64,000 nt of DNA from Pseudomonas sp. P5_109. Lineage in GTDB: Bacteria > Pseudomonadota > Gammaproteobacteria > Pseudomonadales > Pseudomonadaceae. This document shows positions 7,750 to 15,800 of this stretch, one piece after another (position 1 is the stretch's first letter; the number at the start of each line of letters is the position of its first letter). Made by a program: the position numbers and the translations under genes. The notes under the pieces were generated by a model. That model ran no database searches and was not told the DNA's origin. It saw only the letters and a program-made list of their open reading frames with translations. The stretch covers positions 6,230,501 through 6,294,500 of the forward strand of contig NZ_CP125380.1 of assembly GCF_034009455.1 (NCBI RefSeq), given 5' to 3'.

Positions 7750-9015
7750 ATGTATCTGTTTCGTCTAGCCATGGCCAGCCTGGCTAACCGCCGCTTCACC
7801 GCGATCCTCACCGCGTTCGCCATCGCCCTGTCGGTGTGCCTGTTACTGGCGGTGGAGCGCGTGCGTACCGAAGCCAAGGCCAGTTTTGCCAGTACCATCA
7901 GTGGCACCGACCTGATCGTCGGCGCCCGCTCAGGCTCGGTGAACCTGTTGCTGTACTCGGTGTTCCGCATCGGTAACGCCACCAACAACATCCGCTGGGA
8001 CAGCTTCGAACACTTTGCCAACAACCCGAAAGTGAAATGGGCGATCCCGATGTCCCTCGGCGATTCCCATCGCGGCTACCGGGTGATGGGCACCACCGAA
8101 GCCTACTTCGAGCATTACCAGTACGGTCGCCAGCAACACCTGGAACTGGCCGATGGCCGCGCCTTCGCCACCGACCCGTTCGAAGTGGTGCTCGGTGCCG
8201 AAGTGGCGGATGCGCTGCACTACAAACTCGGCGAGAAACTGGTGCTGGCCCACGGCGTGGCGGCGATCAGCCTGGTCAAGCATGACGACAAGCCGTTCAC
8301 CGTGGTCGGCATTCTCAAGCGCACCGGCACCCCGGTGGACCGCACGCTGCACATCAGCCTTGGCGGCATGGAAGCGATTCACATCGACTGGCATAACGGC
8401 GTGCCGGCCCGGGGCGAGGGGCGCATCACGGCCGATCAGGCGCGCAACATGGACCTCACGCCGCAGGCGATCACCGCGTTCATGCTCGGCCTGAACAACA
8501 AGATTTCGACCTTTGCCCTGCAGCGGGAAATCAACGAATTCCGCGGTGAACCGATGCTGGCGATCCTGCCGGGCGTGGCGTTGCAAGAGCTGTGGAGCCT
8601 GATGGGCACCGCGGAAAAAGCCTTGTTCGTGGTCTCGCTATTTGTGGTGCTGACCGGGTTGATTGGCATGCTGACGGCCATTCTCACCAGCCTCAACGAA
8701 CGCCGTCGGGAAATGGCGATCCTGCGCTCGGTGGGCGCACGCCCCTGGCACATCGCGACACTGCTGGTGCTCGAGGCCTTTGCCCTGGCGTTGTCGGGCG
8801 TGATCGCTGGCGTGGCATTGCTGTATGTGTGCATCGCGGCGGCCCAGGGTTATGTGCAAGCCAACTACGGCCTGTTCCTGCCGCTGTCCTGGCCGAGCGA
8901 GTATGAATGGACGCTGCTCGGTGGCATCCTGATCGCCGCGCTGCTGATGGGCAGTGTGCCGGCCTGGCGCGCCTATCGCCAATCCCTGGCCGATGGCCTG
9001 TCGATCCGTTTATGA
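7750..9015 (+). CDS. FtsX/MacB-type ABC permease, zinc operon
   Basis: The 421-residue inner-membrane protein has one N-terminal membrane segment (about residues 15-35), a periplasmic domain of some 240 residues and three C-terminal segments (starting near 290, 335 and 380). This is the MacB/FtsX topology. The loop ERRREMAILRSVGARPWHI after the second segment is the usual ATPase-coupling region. It pairs with the ATPase just upstream. In known Zur regulons a DUF2796-ABC-DUF3299 cluster is zinc-repressed; the transported substrate is unsettled. Confidence 0.9.
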   Translation: MYLFRLAMASLANRRFTAILTAFAIALSVCLLLAVERVRTEAKASFASTISGTDLIVGARSGSVNLLLYSVFRIGNATNNIRWDSFEHFANNPKVKWAIPMSLGDSHRGYRVMGTTEAYFEHYQYGRQQHLELADGRAFATDPFEVVLGAEVADALHYKLGEKLVLAHGVAAISLVKHDDKPFTVVGILKRTGTPVDRTLHISLGGMEAIHIDWHNGVPARGEGRITADQARNMDLTPQAITAFMLGLNNKISTFALQREINEFRGEPMLAILPGVALQELWSLMGTAEKALFVVSLFVVLTGLIGMLTAILTSLNERRREMAILRSVGARPWHIATLLVLEAFALALSGVIAGVALLYVCIAAAQGYVQANYGLFLPLSWPSEYEWTLLGGILIAALLMGSVPAWRAYRQSLADGLSIRL

Positions 9016-9026
9016 GGACGTTGAAA

Positions 9027-9545
9027 ATGCCCCGCGCTGTAATTGCGCTGTTGATGCTGGTCGCCCTGCCCCTGTGGGCAGCCCAGCCAAAAGACCTGAC
9101 CTGGTCGGAGATGATCCCGCCCGACGCGCCGAAAGAAGTGCCGAACATGACGCCGCTGCACGATCTGTCGCAGATGAGCAGCACGCTCTCGGCAGAGTCG
9201 GCGCCAGCCGCCAAACAGGACATGCCCAACGCACCGGTGGTCAAGGCCCTCGATGGCCAGAACATTCGCTTGCCAGGTTACATCGTGCCGCTGGAAGTCA
9301 GCGAGGAAGGACGCACCACGGAGTTCCTGCTGGTGCCGTATTTCGGCGCCTGCATCCATGTGCCACCACCGCCGTCGAACCAGATCGTGCACGTCAAAAG
9401 CGAAGTCGGCGTGAAGCTCGACGAGCTGTATCAGCCGTACTGGATCGAGGGCGCGTTGCAGGTCAAGGCGACCACCAGCGAGCTGGCGGATGCCGGGTAT
9501 CAGATGGAGGCGGACAAGATTTACCTGTATGAATTGCCGGAGTGA
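9027..9545 (+). CDS. DUF3299 periplasmic protein of the zinc operon
   Basis: The 172-residue protein carries a signal peptide (MPRAVIALLMLVALPLWA, residues 1-18). The mature part holds the DUF3299 core: LPGYIVPLE, TTEFLLVPYFGACIHVPPPP (about residues 106-125) and IEGALQVK. The start at 9027 follows GAGGA by eight to nine bases and gives a clean signal sequence; an in-frame ATG at 9012 overlaps the permease stop codon (ATGA) and is the alternative. Function is unknown, but the family is regularly found beside DUF2796 and MacB-like genes, so a role in zinc handling at the cell envelope is likely. Confidence 0.87.
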   Translation: MPRAVIALLMLVALPLWAAQPKDLTWSEMIPPDAPKEVPNMTPLHDLSQMSSTLSAESAPAAKQDMPNAPVVKALDGQNIRLPGYIVPLEVSEEGRTTEFLLVPYFGACIHVPPPPSNQIVHVKSEVGVKLDELYQPYWIEGALQVKATTSELADAGYQMEADKIYLYELPE

Positions 9546-9577
9546 ATCCGGTCGTTTTGTACTGTCAGTTTCTCCGC

Positions 9578-9643
9578 CTTCGCGAGCAAGCCCGCTCCCA
9601 CATTGGATTGCGTTCCCCTGTGGGAGCGGGCTTGCTCGCGAAG
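9578..9643. repeat. REPIN (TTCGCGAGCAAGCCCGCTCC family)
   Basis: Arms CTTCGCGAGCAAGCCCGCTC (9578-9602) and complement (9618-9643) are separated by only about 15 bp, the shortest spacer of the series here. It follows the zinc operon and may act as its transcript end; no separate terminator was seen. Confidence 0.9.
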
Positions 9644-9687
9644 GGGCCATCAAAAACAGCACAAAAACCACTCCCTAGCCACTTTCA

Positions 9688-9729
9688 TTGAGCTGCATCA
9701 AAAGACCGAATAGTTAGCCGGCTTACCAT
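9688..9729 (+). promoter_or_regulatory. putative Anr (FNR-type) box and -10 of the ompW promoter
   Basis: TTGAG-CTGC-ATCAA at 9688-9701 differs by one base from the FNR/Anr consensus TTGAT-N4-ATCAA. A -10-like TACCAT sits at 9724-9729. If transcription starts near 9736 the box is centred at about -41.5, the class II activator position. P. aeruginosa oprG, the orthologous gene, is known to be Anr-dependent. Confidence 0.7.
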
Positions 9730-9766
9730 TGGACATCGAACATTTTTAACGTCCTTTGGAGCCCCC

Positions 9767-10465
9767 ATGAACAAGTCCATGCTCAGCGCTTCGCTGGTTG
9801 CCCTCGCGCTCGCAGCCCCGCTCGCCCACGCCCACGAGGCCGGTGACATCATCCTTCGTGCGGGCGCCATCACCGTTAACCCGAAAGCCGACAGCTCCAG
9901 CGTCAAGGTCGATCAAGGCCCGCTCGCAGGTGCCGACTTGGGCGGCAAGGCGACCATGAGCAGCGACACCCAACTGGGTCTGAACTTCGCCTACATGCTC
10001 ACCAACAATTGGGGGATCGAATTGCTGGCGGCCACGCCGTTCGAGCATGACGTGAAACTCAAAGGCACCGCCCTGAGCGCTGCCAACGGCAAACTCGGCA
10101 CGCTCAAGCACCTGCCGCCAACCCTGAGCGTGGTGTATTACCCGCTGGACGCGAAGTCGGCGTTTCAGCCGTACGTCGGTGCCGGTATCAACTACACCTG
10201 GATCTACGACGAACACGTTGGCAGCGAAGCCCAGTCCGCCGGTTTCAGCAACTTCAAGGCGAAGAACTCCTGGGGCATGGCCTGGCAGGTCGGTGCCGAC
10301 TACATGCTGACCGAACATGTCATGCTCAACGCCCAGGTGCGCTACATCGACATCGATACCCGCGCCACCGTCGAGAACAACTCGATTGCACCGGGCACCC
10401 GCGCCAAGGTCAACGTGGATGTGGATCCGTTCATCTACATGGTTGGTCTGGGCTACAAGTTCTAA
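9767..10465 (+). CDS. oprG: OmpW-family outer membrane protein (OprG-like)
   Basis: The 232-residue protein has a signal peptide ending AHAHA (about residue 22) and the eight-stranded beta-barrel pattern of OmpW: NLTNNWG-like AYMLTNNWGIELLAATPFEH, TLSVVYYPL, YVGAGINYTW, and a C-terminal VGLGYKF ending in phenylalanine, as needed for outer-membrane insertion. OmpW/OprG barrels let small hydrophobic molecules cross the outer membrane. The gene follows the zinc operon, as oprG follows it in P. aeruginosa from memory. Its promoter region holds an Anr box, suggesting induction at low oxygen. Confidence 0.92.
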   Translation: MNKSMLSASLVALALAAPLAHAHEAGDIILRAGAITVNPKADSSSVKVDQGPLAGADLGGKATMSSDTQLGLNFAYMLTNNWGIELLAATPFEHDVKLKGTALSAANGKLGTLKHLPPTLSVVYYPLDAKSAFQPYVGAGINYTWIYDEHVGSEAQSAGFSNFKAKNSWGMAWQVGADYMLTEHVMLNAQVRYIDIDTRATVENNSIAPGTRAKVNVDVDPFIYMVGLGYKF

Positions 10466-10520
10466 ACGAACGTTCACGTGGTGGTGAATGAGGCTTGCTG
10501 GTGAGCAGACTAAATACTGA

Positions 10521-10567
10521 TGGCGACTGCTGCGCAGTCGAACGGGGGCAAGCCCCCTCGCCACAGG
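10521..10567. repeat. single REP arm (GGGGGCAAGCCCCCTCGCCACA family)
   Basis: One arm with CTGCGCAGTCGAACGGGGGC followed by AAGCCCCCTCGCCACAGGG is present without a matching inverted arm nearby. The same sequence forms full doublets at 12618 and 19508. Confidence 0.8.
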
Positions 10568-10601
10568 GAATCTACCCACTTCAGGGTAAATTCCGGCCGT
10601 G

Positions 10602-10631
10602 AAAAAGGCGCCTGTAAAAAGGCGCCTTTTT
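10602..10631. terminator. bidirectional rho-independent terminator
   Basis: An 11-bp stem, AAAAAGGCGCC against GGCGCCTTTTT with an eight-base loop, has A and T runs on both sides. It lies between the convergent ompW and epimerase genes and can serve both. Confidence 0.85.
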
Positions 10632-10651
10632 CATGTCCGCAGGGCAGTCAT

Positions 10652-11581
10652 CTATCGTCCCAGCAACCGCGCCAACCCTATACGCATCGGAGTCTGCTCC
10701 GCGGTAGTGAAGCGCTCCAGCAGACGCCGGTTGTTCGCCCGGGAGTGACGGATGTCACCGGAGCGCGCCGGGCCGTAGCTCACCGGCGGCAGTTCACCGA
10801 CCACGGTTTCGAGCGCTTCGAGCATTTGCTTGAGGGTCGTCGCCTGGTTCCAGCCCACGTTGACCGCACCGTCTTCGACCCGGGGCTTCTCGATGGCCTG
10901 CACCAGCAAGTCGACCAGGTCTTCGACGTAGACGAAATCCCGGGTCTGCTCGCCATCACCGAACACGGTGATCGGCAGGCCTTTCTGCGCGCGTTCGCTG
11001 AAAATGCTGATCACCCCGGAGTACGGCGAGGACGGATCCTGGCGCGGACCGAAGATGTTGAAGAAGCGGAAAATCACTGGCTCCAGCCCATGCTGGCGGC
11101 GGTAGAAATCGAAGTAATGCTCGCTGGCGAGTTTGTCCGCCGCATAGGGCGTCAGTGGTGCCTTGGGCGTTTCTTCGTCGATCGACTCGCCCTCGCCATT
11201 GTTGCCATACACCGCCGCGCTGGAGGCGAACAGCACGCGCTTGACCCCGGCCTGACGCATGGCTTCGCAGACGTTCAGCGTGCCGATGAAGTTGCTCTGG
11301 TGCGTGCGCACCGGATCGTCCACCGAGGCCTGCACCGATGCCACGGCGGCCAGGTGCGCCACCGCGCTGCAACCAGCCATCGCCTGGGCAACCAAGGCCG
11401 CATCGGCCACGTCGCCGACGATCAGTTCGACCCCGGGATTGCCCAGCGGCAGATTGCTGCGCTTGCCGGTGGACAGGTCATCGAGGATCCGTACCGCATG
11501 CCCCTTGGCAAGCAGGGCATCAGTCAGGTGCGAACCAATGAAACCGGCACCACCGGTGATCAAAACGGGACCGTCAGCCAT
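10652..11581 (-). CDS. NAD-dependent sugar-nucleotide epimerase/dehydratase (SDR)
   Basis: The 309-residue extended SDR has the NAD-binding GGAGFIGSHL at about residues 9-18, the serine region FASSAAVYG near 115 and the catalytic YAADK near 143-147. Substrate motifs resemble UDP-glucose/UDP-GlcNAc 4-epimerases (RFFNIFGPRQDPSSPYSG). The start at 11581 was chosen because it places the Rossmann motif at the N-terminus; the longer frame runs into the upstream gene. It overlaps the preceding RmlD-like gene by eight bases, so the two are one operon. A role in surface polysaccharide precursor synthesis is inferred. Confidence 0.9.
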   Translation of the reverse strand: MADGPVLITGGAGFIGSHLTDALLAKGHAVRILDDLSTGKRSNLPLGNPGVELIVGDVADAALVAQAMAGCSAVAHLAAVASVQASVDDPVRTHQSNFIGTLNVCEAMRQAGVKRVLFASSAAVYGNNGEGESIDEETPKAPLTPYAADKLASEHYFDFYRRQHGLEPVIFRFFNIFGPRQDPSSPYSGVISIFSERAQKGLPITVFGDGEQTRDFVYVEDLVDLLVQAIEKPRVEDGAVNVGWNQATTLKQMLEALETVVGELPPVSYGPARSGDIRHSRANNRRLLERFTTAEQTPMRIGLARLLGR

Positions 11582-12458
11582 GGCGATAGAACCTGTCCAG
11601 TAGACCGGGAAGCGCCGCACGCCAGGCACGCGGCTTGATCCCGAAGGTGTGCAGAATTTTTTTGCAGGCCAATACCGCGTGTTGTGGCTCTTCCGCCGCA
11701 TCCGGACGCGCGGCGTGGGCCTGGGCGGTCGGCGCTTCGATGGCCAGCGGATGCAGGCTGCGGGCTTCGGTCAGAATCGCCTGCCCCAGCGCCAGCGGCG
11801 TGGTCGCCTCATGCCCGGCGTAGTGGTAGGTGCCCCAGAGCGGCGCGGCGCAATCGAGTTGCTTGAGCACTGAAATGATCACGCGGGCAGCATCGTCGAC
11901 CGGCGTCGGATTGCCGCGTCGATCGTCGGCCATCAATAGTTCTTCGGGTTGTTCGGCACGGGCGAGGAAGCGGCCAAGGGCACCGTCCGGGCTGTCATCC
12001 AGCAGCCAGCCGAAACGCAGCAGCACATGTTGCGGGCAGGTGGCGCGAACACTTTGCTCGATCCGCCACAACGCCTGACCGCGCAGGCCCAAGGGCACCG
12101 GTTCGTCTTTTTCGCTGTAGGCCGTGGCGCGGGAGCCGTCGAACACTCGATAGCTGGAAGGCTGCAGCAGAACGATGTTGTGGTGCTGGCACAATTCCGC
12201 CAGACGCTCGATCGCGCGCTCCTGGCCGGCCAGACGCGACTCGCTCACTGCCTCGGCCTGAAACCAGTCGAAGTAGTAGGCAAGGTTGATCAATGCATCG
12301 GGACGGGTGTCGTCGAGCAATTGTGTCAGGCTCGCGGCATCCCAGCCGTCTTGCGGCGGGCGGGGGGCGAGGAAACCGATGTCTTCCTCCGCACCGAGGC
12401 GAATCAGCGCCTGCCCAAGGGCATTTCCGCCGCCCAGTAACATAAGGCGCATTCGCAT
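11574..12458 (-). CDS. RmlD-like sugar-nucleotide-binding SDR without YxxxK
   Basis: The 294-residue protein begins with a Rossmann signature LLGGGNALGQALIRLG and has RmlD-family features: the DALINLAYYFDW stretch where RmlD has a conserved VNxAA region, PSSYRVFDG, and LLRFGWLLDD. The catalytic tyrosine/lysine pair (YGxxK in RmlD) is not there: the region reads PLGLRGQALWRIE. It may therefore bind a sugar nucleotide without reducing it. No strong ribosome site separates the possible starts at 12458, 12452 and 12443. It is the first gene of the pair with the epimerase. In P. aeruginosa the same pair follows oprG, as I recall. Confidence 0.85.
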   Translation of the reverse strand: MRMRLMLLGGGNALGQALIRLGAEEDIGFLAPRPPQDGWDAASLTQLLDDTRPDALINLAYYFDWFQAEAVSESRLAGQERAIERLAELCQHHNIVLLQPSSYRVFDGSRATAYSEKDEPVPLGLRGQALWRIEQSVRATCPQHVLLRFGWLLDDSPDGALGRFLARAEQPEELLMADDRRGNPTPVDDAARVIISVLKQLDCAAPLWGTYHYAGHEATTPLALGQAILTEARSLHPLAIEAPTAQAHAARPDAAEEPQHAVLACKKILHTFGIKPRAWRAALPGLLDRFYRHG

Positions 12459-12617
12459 AGAGTCAGCAGGCCCAGTCTGATTGGAACGATGGCTTTTTCG
12501 ACACCGCGCCCAGGCGATGTCGTTGGTAATTGCCGGAATCGTTGCATTTTGCGGGTTTAGTGCGCAACCGTCATCCGTAAAGTGTAGATGTCCGGGATTT
12601 GTGGTGCTGCCACTGGC

Positions 12618-12756
12618 CCCTGTGGCGAGGGGGCTTGCCCCCGTACGGCTGCGCAGCAGTCGCAAAATTGTTGAAGGCGGTTTGCCTGTTACACCGCGCT
12701 TGCGGATTTTGGGGCCGCTTCGCGCCCCAACGGGGGCAAGCCCCCTCGCCACAGGT
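12618..12756. repeat. REPIN (GGCGAGGGGGCTTGCCCCCG family)
   Basis: Inverted arms TGTGGCGAGGGGGCTTGCCC (from 12619) and complement (to 12755) enclose a GC-rich spacer. It fills most of the 353-bp gap between the divergent RmlD-like and lhr genes; the rest of that gap shows no clear promoter to me. Confidence 0.88.
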
Positions 12757-12811
12757 TACCGACCAGCCTGCGAGACTTGCATCTTGCGCCCCCACCCGCA
12801 TAACTTGCTGC

Positions 12812-15800
12812 ATGAACCTGCCCATCCCCGCAGACAGTGCCCTGAGCGGCTTCCACCCCGCCGTCAGCGCCTGGTTCAACCACACGTTCGCAGCGGTCAC
12901 CGCCGCCCAGGCCCGGGCGTGGCCGCTGATTCGCCAGCGCCGCTCGACCCTGGTCGCCGCGCCCACCGGCTCCGGCAAGACCCTCACCGCCTTTCTCGCC
13001 GTCATCGACGACCTGGTACACCGCGGCCTGGAACGCCCCGAAGGCTTGCCCGACGCCACCCTGGTGGTCTATGTCTCGCCCCTCAAGGCGCTGTCCAACG
13101 ACATCCAGATCAACCTGCAAACCCCGCTGGCCGGCATTACCGAGCAATTGCGCGTGATGGGCCTGCCCGAACTGCAGATCAGCACCGCCGTGCGCACCGG
13201 TGACACGCCGCAAAAAGACCGCTCGGCGATGCGCAAGACGGCGCCGCACATTCTGGTGACCACACCGGAATCCCTGTACGTGCTGCTCGGATCTGATTCC
13301 GGCCGGCAGATGCTCGGCACCACACAAACGGTGATCGTCGACGAGATCCACGCCATGGCCGCCAGCAAACGCGGCAGCCATCTGGCGCTGAGCCTTGAAC
13401 GCCTGCAAGCGCTCTGTCCGGAGCCACTGTTGCGCATCGGTCTGTCGGCCACGCAAAAACCTATCGAAGCCGTCTCGCGTTTTCTGGTGGGCCGCGATCG
13501 CCCGTGCGAGATCGTCGACATCGGCCACGCCCGCCCCCGCGATCTGGACATCGAAGTGCCACCCGTGCCGCTATCGGCGGTGATGGCCAATGATGTCTGG
13601 GAACTGGTCTACGACCGCCTCGCCGCCCTCGCCCGGGAACACCGGACCACGCTGATTTTCGTCAACACCCGGCGCCTGGCCGAACGCCTGAGCCGGCACT
13701 TGAGCGAACGCCTGGGCAAGGATGCCGTGGCGGCCCACCACGGCAGCCTGGCCAAGGAGTTTCGCCTGGATGCCGAGCAGCGCCTCAAGCGCGGCGACCT
13801 GCAAGTGCTGATCGCCACGGCATCACTGGAGCTGGGGATCGACATCGGCGACGTCGACCTGGTGTGCCAGATCGCCTCGCCGCGTTCGATTGCCGGATTT
13901 CTGCAACGGGTCGGCCGTTCCGGGCACCAGGTCGGCGGCACGCCCAAGGGCCGTTTGTTCGCCACCACCCGCGACGACCTGATCGAATGCGCCGCGCTGC
14001 TCGACTGCGTGCGCCGGGGCGAACTCGACACCTTGTTGATCCCGCAAGCGCCGCTGGACGTGCTGGCGCAGCAGATCATCGCCGAGGTCAGCTGCCAGGA
14101 ATGGCCGGAGCAAGCGTTGCTGGAGATGCTGCGCCGCGCCTCGCCCTACGCCGCACTCGACGACAAACATTACCAGGCGCTGCTGCACATGCTCGCCGAG
14201 GGCTACAACGGACGTCAGGGCATCCGTAGCGCCTACCTGCACCGCGACGCCGTGAGCCGCACCCTGCGCGGTCGCCGGGGCGCGAAACTGACCGCGGTGA
14301 CCAGTGGCGGGACCATTCCGGACAACGCCGACTACAGCGTGCTGTTGGAGCCACAAGGGCTGAACATCGGCACCATCAACGAAGACTTCGCGGTGGAAAG
14401 TATTGCCGGGGATGTCTTCCAGCTGGGCAACACGTCCTATCGAATCCTGCGCGTGGAAACCGGAAAGGTCCGGGTCGAGGACGCCCAAGGCCAGCCGCCG
14501 ACCATTCCGTTCTGGCTCGGGGAAGCGCCGGGGCGCAGTGCCGAATTGTCCTCGGCGGTGGCGCGCTTGCAGGCACAACTCGACGACCTGCTGGGTGCCG
14601 CGCCAGGCAACGTGCAACCTGCACTCGACTGGCTGACCGAGACCCTGGGCCTGAACCTCGCCAGCGCCGAACAACTGGTGGATTACCTGGCCCGTGCGCG
14701 ACAAACGCTGGGGGCCCTGCCCTCGCAAGACACGCTGTTGATGGAGCGTTTTTTCGACGAGTCCGGCGGCACGCAACTGGTCATTCACACGCCGTTCGGC
14801 AGCCGCATCAACCGCGCCTGGGGCCTGGCCCTGCGCAAGCGTTTCTGTCGCACCTTCAACTTCGAATTGCAGGCCGCCGCCAGCGAAGACGCCATCGTGC
14901 TGTCGCTGTCCACCAGCCACAGTTTTGAACTGGACGATGTCTGGCGCTACCTGCACAGCAACAGCGCCGAACACATCCTGATCCAGGCCGTGCTCGAGGC
15001 GCCGCTGTTCGGCGTGCGCTGGCGCTGGAATGCCGGCGTGGCCCTGGCCCTGCCGCGCTACAGCGGCGGGCGCAAAGTCCCGCCGCAGATCCAGCGGATG
15101 AAAAGCGAAGACCTGATCGCCAGCGTGTTTCCCGACCAGATCGCCTGCGTGGAAAACCTCGCCGGCGAACGGGAGATTCCCGACCATCCGCTGGTGGAAC
15201 AAACCCTCGACGATTGCCTGCACGAAGCCATGGACACTGAAGGCTGGCTGGCCTTGCTGCGGCGCATGGAGCGCAGCGACATCCGCCTGATCAGCCGCGA
15301 CTTGCCGGCGCCCTCGCCGCTGGCGGCGGAGATTCTCAGCGCCCGACCCTATACCTTTCTTGACGATGCACCGCTGGAAGAACGCCGTACCCAAGCCGTG
15401 CTCAACCGGCGCTGGAGCGACCCGCAATCCACTGACGATCTCGGTGCACTGGACGCCGAGGCGATTGCCGCCGTGCGCGACGAAGCCTGGCCGGCGCCCT
15501 CCGGGGTCGATGAAATGCACGAGGCCTTGATGAGCCTGGCGTGCATTACCGATGCCGAGGCCGGCGCCAATGCGCAGTGGCCCGATTGGCTCAACAGCCT
15601 GGCCGCCAGCGGGCGCGCAAGCCGTTTGCAGATCAACCCCGGGCAATCGCTGTGGCTGGCGCTGGAGCGACTGACCTGCCTGCGGGCTATTTACCCACAA
15701 GCTGAACTGACGCCTCCCCTGCAAGCGCTGCCGGACTTCGATGAAGTCTGGGAGCCCGACGAAGCCGTACTCGAACTGATCCGCGCGCGACTCAGCGCCT

